This document shows positions 6,566 through 12,272 of a DNA stretch of 13,928 nucleotides, piece after piece. Each line of letters starts with the position of its first letter. Positions within the stretch are counted from its first letter, which is position 1. Made by a program: the position numbers and the translations under genes. This stretch comes from Atopobiaceae bacterium UBA5363 (GTDB lineage: Bacteria > Actinomycetota > Coriobacteriia > Coriobacteriales > Atopobiaceae): positions 1,552-15,479 of the forward strand of contig DHPN01000028.1 of the NCBI GenBank assembly GCA_002407925.1, in the 5' to 3' direction. Under the pieces are notes generated by a model that was not told the DNA's origin, made no database searches, and saw only the letters and a program-made list of their open reading frames with translations.

Positions 6566-7959
6566 GAACGATAACATTGACAGGGGCGGAGCGGCTGGAG
6601 CCATCTGACCTTGAGCGCTCAGGCGCGCTGCCTCGCAAGGTGATGGATGCGGCACAGTCCATTGTGGATGACGTTCGGATGCACGGAGACGCAGCAGTGC
6701 GCACATACTGCCAGCGTTTCGATGGAATTTGCCCTGGGAGCTTTCGTGTTCCTGACGCAGTAGTTTCTTCGGCAGGAAAGGAAGTCGATCCTGCCTTTCT
6801 CAAGGCGCTTGAGCGAGCATACGCACACATCCGTGACTTCCACGAGCGGCAAAAAGAGCAATCATGGTTCACTTCGCGCGACGACGGCACGACCGTCGGC
6901 GTGAAGGTCACCCCGGTGGCGAGCGTCGCCCTTTACGTCCCAGGCGGGCGCGCGCAGTACCCCTCCACCGTGTTGATGGACGCAATACCAGCCAAGGTTG
7001 CCGGCGTTCAGCGCGTCATTATGCTCACGCCTCCGCAAAGGGATGGCAGCATCTCGCCTTATACCTTAGCCGCCGCCTCGGTGGCAGGGGTCGACGAGGT
7101 CTATGCGGTGGGAGGCGCACAGGCTATTGCGGCGGCCGCCTATGGCACCGAGACGATTCCTCGCGTCGCGAAAGTCGTGGGCCCAGGCAATGCCTATGTC
7201 GCCGCTGCAAAGCGCTACGTATCGGGCGACGTGGGCATCGATATGGTTGCTGGGCCATCGGAGGTTTGCGTGCTGGCCGATGAGACAGCCGACCCTGTTG
7301 TCGTCGCCGCGGACTTGATGGCGCAAGCAGAGCATGACCCAATGGCCACCTGCTACCTGGTGACATGGGACTCGTCGTTGCCATCTCGCGTCTTTGCCGC
7401 AATGGAGCATCTGCTCGTACAGTCCCCGCGCGAGAAGATCACGCGTGAATCGCTTGATCATGGCCTCGTCGTGTGTACGGTGGCGCCTGAGGCTGCAATT
7501 GCTGCTGTCGATACAATTGCACCTGAGCACCTGGAGCTGCACTGCGCAGAGGCGTGGTCCATGCTCGCGCGCATTCATAACGCAGGTGCAATCTTCGTGG
7601 GTCCTTGGAGCTCAGAGCCACTGGGAGATTATGTGGCTGGCCCGAACCACACGCTGCCTACAGGTGGCACAGCCGCATTTTCCAACCCCCTTGGTGTCTA
7701 TGACTTCCAGAAGCGCTCCTCGGTTATAGCCTACAGCCGCGAGGGCGTGCTAAACGATGCCCCGTCGGTCCAAGTCCTCGCGCAAGCCGAAGGTCTGTGG
7801 GCCCATGCCCTGTCCGCAGGGCTGCGCATTCCTCTTGCCCATGCCCAGAAGGACTGTTTCGAGAATGAGGAAGCAGCTTGCGAGAATGCCAATCATACGG
7901 CATGGCCCACGGTGCTCGACTCGCCGAAAGCCTCGATGAAACCCGAAAGGCTGTCATGA
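6562..7959 (+). CDS. hisD: Histidinol dehydrogenase
   Basis: 465 residues. A zinc enzyme that oxidises histidinol to histidine in two NAD-dependent steps, the end of the pathway. The expected active-site and zinc residues are all present: Gln255 and His258 in MAQAEHDP, Glu322/His323 in APEHLELH, Asp356 in GDYVAGPNH, and His415 in EGLWAHA. VPGGRAQYPSTVLM and VVGPGNAYVAAAKR are family signatures. About 50 residues follow the last zinc ligand, roughly 35 more than in E. coli HisD as I remember it; this tail is polar and Glu/Asn-rich with no motif. The ATG shares ATGA with the hisZG stop and the TGA stop shares ATGA with hisC, so translation is coupled at both ends. Confidence 0.97.
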   Translation: MRTITLTGAERLEPSDLERSGALPRKVMDAAQSIVDDVRMHGDAAVRTYCQRFDGICPGSFRVPDAVVSSAGKEVDPAFLKALERAYAHIRDFHERQKEQSWFTSRDDGTTVGVKVTPVASVALYVPGGRAQYPSTVLMDAIPAKVAGVQRVIMLTPPQRDGSISPYTLAAASVAGVDEVYAVGGAQAIAAAAYGTETIPRVAKVVGPGNAYVAAAKRYVSGDVGIDMVAGPSEVCVLADETADPVVVAADLMAQAEHDPMATCYLVTWDSSLPSRVFAAMEHLLVQSPREKITRESLDHGLVVCTVAPEAAIAAVDTIAPEHLELHCAEAWSMLARIHNAGAIFVGPWSSEPLGDYVAGPNHTLPTGGTAAFSNPLGVYDFQKRSSVIAYSREGVLNDAPSVQVLAQAEGLWAHALSAGLRIPLAHAQKDCFENEEAACENANHTAWPTVLDSPKASMKPERLS

Positions 7960-9062
7960 GCGCTGGTGTTCCAAAGAAGATCAAGCAATGGATGAGGCCG
8001 AGCGCAGCGGCGCTTGAGCCCTACGATCCTGCGTTTTCGCCAGTGGACATAAACCTCTCGGCGAATGAAAACTCCTTTGGCCTACCCCCAGAGCTGCAGT
8101 CCGCAGTGGCCGATGCCTTGAAGGCGACGCCGACCAATCGCTACCCGTCCCCCCTTGCGCCGGCTTTGCGCAAAGAGCTCTCCCTGGTCTATAACATTGC
8201 CCCAAAGCAGCTCATATGCGGCAATGGGGGAGATGAGCTGCTTTTTAATCTCTTTGTCGCCTTTGGGGGCCAGGGCCATGTTGTCCTACACTGCCCTCCT
8301 GACTTTTCGGTCTATGACCTCTATGCAGGCCTTTTAGAGTGCCCTGTGCAGGAAGTGCCGCGTGATCCCACAACGTTTAAAATTGATGAGGACAGCCTCG
8401 TTGAAGCCTCGCGCGCGGCGACCATCACTATCGTGACCTCTCCCAACAACCCAACAGGGAACCTCGTCTCGCATGGGCTCGTCAGTCGCCTGTGCAAAGA
8501 AACGTCGGGTCTCGTTGTAGTCGACGAGGCGTATGTAGAGTTCGCTCGTTCCGGAGCAAGCTGCGTCGATCTTCTCGGGCGCTATGACAACCTTGTCATC
8601 TTGCGGACGCTTTCAAAAGCCTATGCCTTGGCCGGTGTGCGCCTCGGCTATATCCTCGCTGATCCGGGTGTCGTCTCAGCGCTCGCGGCAGTGCGTCAGC
8701 CCTACTCTGTGAGCGTGCTGGATCAGAGTGCCGCGCTGGCGGTGCTGCGGCGTCGCTCAAACCTCTCAGACACTTTGGAGAAGATAAAGCAAGAGCGGAA
8801 GCGACTTTATGCCGGGCTGTGTGGGATGGCATCGTTGGGAGTTACGGTCTGGCCCAGTGACGCAAACTTTCTTCTTGTGAGGGTCCCTTCTGCCCATAAG
8901 CTGCGCTGTCGCTTACGAGACGAGTGCTCAATCCTCGTACGGGACTTCTCGTCTGCGGCAGGCTTGAAGGATTGCCTGCGCATTACCGTCGGCATGCCGC
9001 AAGAAAACGATAGCCTACTACGTAGTCTTACGCACCTATTGGAGGAGAGTTGCAATGAATAG
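7956..9062 (+). CDS. hisC: Histidinol-phosphate aminotransferase
   Basis: 368 residues, a fold-type I PLP aminotransferase converting imidazole acetol phosphate and glutamate to histidinol phosphate. Landmarks are LSANENSFGLPP near the N-terminus, NRYPSP, TSPNNPTGN, VVVDEAYVEF, LRTLSKAYALAGVRLGY with the PLP lysine at 221, and NFLLVRVP toward the end. The frame extends upstream into hisD, but ATG 7956 overlaps the hisD stop (ATGA), has GAAAGG at 7945-7950, and gives the usual length. The end overlaps the start of hisB by 8 nt. Another aminotransferase specificity is possible by sequence alone, but position in the his operon makes HisC nearly certain. Confidence 0.96.
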   Translation: MSAGVPKKIKQWMRPSAAALEPYDPAFSPVDINLSANENSFGLPPELQSAVADALKATPTNRYPSPLAPALRKELSLVYNIAPKQLICGNGGDELLFNLFVAFGGQGHVVLHCPPDFSVYDLYAGLLECPVQEVPRDPTTFKIDEDSLVEASRAATITIVTSPNNPTGNLVSHGLVSRLCKETSGLVVVDEAYVEFARSGASCVDLLGRYDNLVILRTLSKAYALAGVRLGYILADPGVVSALAAVRQPYSVSVLDQSAALAVLRRRSNLSDTLEKIKQERKRLYAGLCGMASLGVTVWPSDANFLLVRVPSAHKLRCRLRDECSILVRDFSSAAGLKDCLRITVGMPQENDSLLRSLTHLLEESCNE

Positions 9063-9642
9063 GACAGCAAAGGTCGTCCGGAAGACCAACGAGACAGATG
9101 TGGAAGTCCAACTCAACCTTGATGGCACGGGAACTTGTGACATCTCGACGGGCATAGGGTTTTTTGATCATATGCTCAGCGCGTTTGGTCGCCATGCCTT
9201 GTTTGACCTCACGCTTAAGGCAAAGGGTGATACCTGGATAGACGATCATCACACTGTAGAGGATGTGGGGATAACCTTGGGGCGCGCGCTCGGGCAGGCT
9301 CTTGGGGATAAGGCAGGCATACGGCGCTTTGGGGACGCCTGCGTGCCTCTTGACGAGGCGTTGATACAAAGCGCCGTAGACATCTCCGGCCGTGGTCAGC
9401 TCTACTGGGACGTGCCAATTGGCCCTGATAAGGTCGGTACGTTTGACTGTGAACTTGCGCATGAGTTTTTTGCAGGATTTGCGCGTGATGCCGGGATGAC
9501 CCTTCACCTGCGTGAGATCTCTGGGGTCAACGCCCATCATATTCTTGAAGCTTCGTTTAAATCTTGTGCGCGGGCACTCCGTAGTGCTGTAGAGTCAGAC
9601 CCACGATGCAGTGGCATTCCTTCGACCAAAGGGGTACTGTGA
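9055..9642 (+). CDS. hisB: Imidazoleglycerol-phosphate dehydratase
   Basis: 195 residues, the monofunctional dehydratase that turns imidazole glycerol phosphate into imidazole acetol phosphate. Manganese-binding motifs are complete: GFFDHML, DDHHTVEDVGI (63-73) and NAHHILEASFK (His161, His162, Glu165). There is no N-terminal HAD phosphatase domain like that of enterobacterial HisB, so histidinol-phosphate phosphatase must be encoded elsewhere. ATG 9055 lies inside the end of hisC and has an excellent SD, GGAGGAG at 9041-9047. The TGA stop overlaps the hisH ATG by one base. Confidence 0.97.
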   Translation: MNRTAKVVRKTNETDVEVQLNLDGTGTCDISTGIGFFDHMLSAFGRHALFDLTLKAKGDTWIDDHHTVEDVGITLGRALGQALGDKAGIRRFGDACVPLDEALIQSAVDISGRGQLYWDVPIGPDKVGTFDCELAHEFFAGFARDAGMTLHLREISGVNAHHILEASFKSCARALRSAVESDPRCSGIPSTKGVL

Positions 9643-10301
9643 TGGCTTCACCGGAGATCGTTATAGTTGACTACCACAAAGGCAACCTGCTCTCCGTTGC
9701 CAGATCGCTGTCTGGCATCGGTGGCGGCGTCGAGATTAGCGATGACCCTGGAACCATCGCCTCTGCGGCAGGGATCATCTGTCCGGGAGTGGGGAGCTTC
9801 GAGGATGCAACCACCTATATGCGTACGTCAGGAGAAGCTGACGCTATCGTGAGGGCGATCCAATCTGGCATCCCCTTTCTGGGCATCTGCCTTGGCATGC
9901 AGATCCTGTTCGAGAGGGGGCATGAGCACTCTGGCTCACGCACATGGGGAGATGGCTGGATACCTGGCCTCGGTGTATTAAAGGGATCAGTCACCAAGCT
10001 GGAGAGCAAACGGCTGAAGGTGCCTCATGTCGGCTGGGATCAGGTCCATTTTACCGAGCAAGGTCGTATGTGTCCTTTGTTCGTTGATGTTGCGGAGGGT
10101 GCAAACGTATACTTCACGCACTCCTATGCACTTGCCGATGACGTTGACTCCCAGGTCGTGTGCAGCTATACGCACTATACGCGGAGCTTTCCGTCCTCCG
10201 TTTGGTCAGATAACGTATTTGGCGTGCAGTTTCATCCGGAGAAGTCCTCTGCGACGGGGCTCACGGTGATGTCCAACTTCTTACACATTGTGCGTGGATA
10301 G
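9642..10301 (+). CDS. hisH: Imidazole glycerol phosphate synthase, glutaminase subunit
   Basis: 219 residues, a class I glutamine amidotransferase that feeds ammonia to HisF for imidazole ring closure. The catalytic triad is visible: Cys83 in GICLGMQ, His198 and Glu200 in FHPEKSS. The oxyanion-side PGVGSF, PHVGWDQV and YFTHSYAL are HisH-specific. I chose ATG 9642, which overlaps the hisB stop (TGATG) and has AAAGGGG at 9628-9634. The frame is open further back inside hisB, and GTG 9639 is a possible start one codon earlier. Its partner hisF is on the opposite strand beyond hisA, not next to it. Confidence 0.96.
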   Translation: MASPEIVIVDYHKGNLLSVARSLSGIGGGVEISDDPGTIASAAGIICPGVGSFEDATTYMRTSGEADAIVRAIQSGIPFLGICLGMQILFERGHEHSGSRTWGDGWIPGLGVLKGSVTKLESKRLKVPHVGWDQVHFTEQGRMCPLFVDVAEGANVYFTHSYALADDVDSQVVCSYTHYTRSFPSSVWSDNVFGVQFHPEKSSATGLTVMSNFLHIVRG

Positions 10302-10310
10302 GATGCTCCG

Positions 10311-11054
10311 ATGACGCTTCTTCCTGCGATTGACTTAGTGGCAGGACAGGTGGTTCGTCTCCAGCGTGGGGACCGGTCTCGCATGGACATCTATTCGACT
10401 GACCCTGTTGACGTAGCGGAGGGCTTTCGGCAGGCGGGTGCCAGATGGATACATGTAGTCAACCTTTCAGCGGCGTTTGGCGAAGACGAGGATGCTTGTG
10501 CGAAGAACTTTGCAGCTATCAAGCGAATTTGTGCAATCGAGGGAGTCTCAGTCGATCTGGGAGGCGGCATTCACTCGCTGGACGATGTGAAACGCATGGT
10601 CGATCTCGGAGCGGCACGCATCGCGATGGGAACGATGCTTGTGCGCAACCCTGATCTGGCAGCTGAGGCCGTGGCAAGCTATGGCAGTGTCTTGGTTGCT
10701 GACGTCGCAGGGGACAAGGGAGAAGTGCGCATTTCAGGGTGGCGTGACAACGCCTCGTTGACGGTTGATGAGCTCGTGGCCCGGCTTGTCGGCCTAGGAT
10801 TTCAGCACCTTGTCTATACCGACATCGCGCGCGACGGGATGCAAACGGGAATAGATCCTGCTACATACAAGCATATAGCCGCGGTGGCAGGCTTTCCTGT
10901 CATAGCCTCAGGGGGCATTGCCACCCTACAAGACATACGCGCGCTAGCCACACTTGGGCCACATGTGATCGAGGGGGTCATCGTCGGACGGGCGCTGTAT
11001 GAGCATGCCTTTACGCTTCAGGATGCTCTCTTCGCGGTCGGCAGCGCCCGCTAG
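10311..11054 (+). CDS. hisA: ProFAR isomerase
   Basis: 247 residues, a (beta/alpha)8 barrel that isomerises ProFAR to PRFAR. Asp8 in LLPAIDL (general base), Asp131 in VADVAGDKGEV, and Thr170 with Asp171 in TDIARDGMQTG match the catalytic positions; GGGI and IASGGI phosphate loops are present. It reads as HisA, not the dual HisA/TrpF enzyme PriA of many Actinobacteria, although I cannot exclude PriA activity by eye. The usual VDLDGA-type segment is VVNLSAAF here, with Asn51 where Asp is common. The start follows hisH by 9 nt with AGGA as SD. It is the last gene of the operon on this strand; its TAG is within the CTAG shared with hisF, and no terminator separates the two. Confidence 0.94.
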   Translation: MTLLPAIDLVAGQVVRLQRGDRSRMDIYSTDPVDVAEGFRQAGARWIHVVNLSAAFGEDEDACAKNFAAIKRICAIEGVSVDLGGGIHSLDDVKRMVDLGAARIAMGTMLVRNPDLAAEAVASYGSVLVADVAGDKGEVRISGWRDNASLTVDELVARLVGLGFQHLVYTDIARDGMQTGIDPATYKHIAAVAGFPVIASGGIATLQDIRALATLGPHVIEGVIVGRALYEHAFTLQDALFAVGSAR

Positions 11055-11818
11055 AAGTCAAGTCGGACGGGAATTCCTTGGCTTGCCATATATTCCTTGA
11101 CCTGCCGTATTGAGAATGTGCCATAGTGGAAGACGCTTGCAGCAAGCACGGCGTCTGCCTCGCCCTCAATAATGCCCTCCGCGAAATGCTCGAGCTTTCC
11201 GACGCCTCCGGACGCGATAACCGGTATGTCGACAGCCCGTGAGACCGCGCGTGTGAGGGCGATGTCGAAGCCGTCCTGCGTGCCGTCGCGATCCATGCTC
11301 GTGAGGAGAATCTCTCCTGCGCCGCGCCGTGCGGCCTCCTCTGCCCAGCCGACAGCATCAATGCCGGTGGGCGTGCGTCCGCCGGCGGTATAGACCTCCC
11401 ACTTGTCCTGCTTGCCTATCTGCCGTGCGTCGATCGCGCAGATGACCGCTTGGCTTCCAAAAGCATCGGCTGCGGCAGTGATCAGAGAGGGGTCTTTGAC
11501 AGCAGCAGAATTGACTGAAACCTTGTCTGCACCTGCAGCGACCATATCCCTCATGTCTTTGACGCTGTGAAACCCACCGCCTACGGTATAGGGCACGCTG
11601 AGTTTCGAGGCGGCATGAGAGGCAAGCTTGATGGTCGTCTTGCGCTTTTCTGAGGTTGCAGTGATGTCAAGAAAGACGATCTCGTCTGCACCCTCACGGT
11701 CATAGATCGTAGCGAGCTCAACGGGATCGCCTGCATCTTTAAGCTCGACAAAGTTGACGCCCTTTACGACGCGCCCGTCTTTGACGTCCAAGCAGGGTAT
11801 GACGCGTTTGGTGAGCAT
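11051..11818 (-). CDS. hisF: Imidazole glycerol phosphate synthase, cyclase subunit
   Basis: 255 residues, a (beta/alpha)8 barrel that uses ammonia from HisH to make imidazole glycerol phosphate and AICAR from PRFAR. Both catalytic aspartates fall at the canonical numbers: Asp11 in IPCLDVKDG and Asp130 in CAIDARQ; Asp51 in FLDITATSE, LLTSMDRDGT, IASGGVGK and AASVFHYG are also as expected. I chose the ATG whose first base is 11818, preceded by GAAAGGGG on the minus strand. An in-frame ATG at 11842 would add 8 residues (MQSLERGI) encoding that SD and is less likely. The gene is inverted relative to the rest of the his cluster and must have its own promoter in 11819-12046. A TATAGT-like -10 is at 11901-11906 on the minus strand but has no good -35. 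Confidence 0.96.
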   Translation of the reverse strand: MLTKRVIPCLDVKDGRVVKGVNFVELKDAGDPVELATIYDREGADEIVFLDITATSEKRKTTIKLASHAASKLSVPYTVGGGFHSVKDMRDMVAAGADKVSVNSAAVKDPSLITAAADAFGSQAVICAIDARQIGKQDKWEVYTAGGRTPTGIDAVGWAEEAARRGAGEILLTSMDRDGTQDGFDIALTRAVSRAVDIPVIASGGVGKLEHFAEGIIEGEADAVLAASVFHYGTFSIRQVKEYMASQGIPVRLDF

Positions 11819-11970
11819 GATGCCCCTTTCAAGCGACTGCATAGATAGAGTCGAAATGTTTCTAGCATAAACGTTAGAGGCATTTGCTGAGATGAAATTG
11901 ACTATAGTTATTTATGATGAAACGATGGTGTGGCTCGTCGTTGTCGACCCTTTATGTAGGTCCTTTCTTT

Positions 11971-11987
11971 TTGCCCAAAATGGGCAA
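11971..11987. promoter_or_regulatory. Operator-like palindrome upstream of the metY promoter
   Basis: TTGCCCA-AAA-TGGGCAA, 7-bp perfect arms with a 3-nt centre. It sits 7 nt upstream of the candidate metY -35 and about 150 nt from the hisF start codon. Neither strand has a T-run after it, so it is not an intrinsic terminator. The location fits a regulator binding just upstream of the metY promoter, or one serving both divergent genes. The regulator is unknown. Confidence 0.45.
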
Positions 11988-11994
11988 TAGTTGC

Positions 11995-12023
11995 TTGCAT
12001 TAATGGAAGCGCCTTGCTAGGAT
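11995..12023 (+). promoter_or_regulatory. Candidate extended -10 promoter for metY
   Basis: TTGCAT (11995-12000), a 17-nt spacer, then TGC-TAGGAT (12015-12023), an extended -10 with 4 of 6 consensus bases. The -35 is poor (3 of 6), as is common with extended -10 promoters. Transcription would begin near 12030, about 33 nt before the leader ORF, giving a leader of roughly 240 nt. Confidence 0.4.
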
Positions 12024-12062
12024 TCACGTCAACACCGAGATTTTGGAATGGAGGGACCGGGT

Positions 12063-12140
12063 ATGAAGAAGCATCACCTGTACAACAGGCTGATCTGTTT
12101 GGGTTTGTTCATGAAGAAGCCCGGGCTCATCTCGGCATAA
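12063..12140 (+). CDS. Leader peptide upstream of metY (25 aa)
   Basis: A short ORF beginning MKKHHLYNRLICLGL and ending in KKPGLISA. ATG 12063 has a near-ideal SD, GGAGGG at 12050-12055 with a 7-nt spacer, better than many full genes here. An in-frame ATG at 12048 would add five residues but has a poor SD. It has one cysteine codon (TGT, 12096-12098) and a second Met at residue 17. ATGAAGAAGC occurs twice in it (12063-12072 and 12111-12120). Its last codons and TAA form the 5' side of the stem at 12119-12193, the geometry of a ribosome-controlled attenuator. It ends 132 nt before the metY start codon. No match to a known leader peptide was recognised, so function is inferred from position and structure only. 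Confidence 0.55.
   Translation: MKKHHLYNRLICLGLFMKKPGLISA
12101..12122 (+). promoter_or_regulatory. Alternative hairpin (segment 1:2) inside the metY leader ORF
   Basis: GGGTTT (12101-12106) can pair with GAAGCCC-side bases AAGCCC read as AAG-CCC (12117-12122; one T-G pair), with two more A-T pairs after one mismatch. It uses GCCC 12119-12122, which is also the base of the long stem 12119-12193, so the two are mutually exclusive. It begins 3 nt after the single Cys codon, so a ribosome paused there would block it. Confidence 0.35.
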
Positions 12141-12193
12141 GGTAACCTCGACTTTATTGGTCGCTCAAGGGTTCCTTAGCTCCGAGTCCGGGC
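12119..12193 (+). promoter_or_regulatory. Long multi-helix RNA stem in the metY leader
   Basis: Five helices nest perfectly: GCCCGG 12119-12124 with CCGGGC 12188-12193; CTCGG 12131-12135 with CCGAG 12182-12186; TAAGG 12138-12142 with CCTTA 12174-12178; AACC 12144-12147 with GGTT 12170-12173; CGAC 12149-12152 with GTCG 12160-12163. That gives 24 Watson-Crick pairs around a 7-nt loop, with small internal loops. The leader ORF stop codon is inside the third helix, so a translating ribosome would melt the 5' side. It is most likely an antiterminator or anti-sequestering stem; an unknown riboswitch is the alternative. Confidence 0.6.
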
Positions 12194-12222
12194 GTAAATG
12201 TTCCGCGCAAGGGGAGTTTTTT
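12178..12222 (+). terminator. Possible attenuator terminator before metY
   Basis: AGCTCC (12178-12183) can pair with GGAGTT (12213-12218), and TTTTTT follows at 12217-12222. A small inner pairing CGGG/TCCG is possible. The stem is short with a large loop, so this is a weak terminator on paper. Its 5' arm overlaps the CCGAG arm of the long stem, so the two structures compete, as in an attenuator. Confidence 0.25.
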
Positions 12223-12241
12223 ACCTCTTTATATTGTGCGC
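12205..12241 (+). promoter_or_regulatory. Second leader hairpin just upstream of the metY SD
   Basis: GCGCA (12205-12209) pairs with TGCGC (12237-12241). Inside, GGGGAG (12211-12216) can pair with CTCTTT (12225-12230; three pairs are G-U), leaving TTTTTTAC as loop. U-rich TGTCTATTTT follows, so it could act as a weak terminator or as a stem that ends 19 nt before the SD at 12261. Confidence 0.3.
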
Positions 12242-12272
12242 TGTCTATTTTACCTGAATGAAGGAGCATATC

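Larger units (their letters stand above)
11819..12272. other. Divergent hisF/metY control region and metY leader
   Basis: A 454-bp stretch without a large gene. From left to right it holds the hisF 5' leader (minus strand, SD at about 11822-11829), an AT-rich stretch (about 11845-11925), a small inverted repeat GACC-GGTC near 11947-11962, a 17-bp palindrome at 11971-11987, a metY promoter candidate at 11995-12023, a 25-codon leader ORF at 12063-12140, and a series of RNA stems between 12101 and 12241. The metY SD, AAGGAG, is at 12261-12266. No riboswitch of a known class was identified with confidence. Confidence 0.7.

Noticed and set aside
11579..11590. HisF GGGFHS with His where Arg or Asn is often found
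   Set aside because: The Thermotoga HisF has GGGIH at the same place, so this is normal variation. The matching HisA change (GGGIHS) was therefore also given little weight.
11898..11918. TTGACT and TATGAT on the plus strand as a promoter
   Set aside because: The spacer is only 9 nt, too short for a sigma-70 type promoter.
12046..12075. Resemblance of GGAGGGACCGGGTATGAAG to the first part of a SAM-I riboswitch
   Set aside because: The following GGCAACC-type segment and the closing P1/P3/P4 helices are missing, and GGAGGG is explained as the SD of the leader ORF. A covariance-model search would settle it.
12160..12222. Possible T-box antiterminator upstream of metY
   Set aside because: The T-box sequence (GGGTGGnACCnCG type) is absent and no specifier stem was seen.
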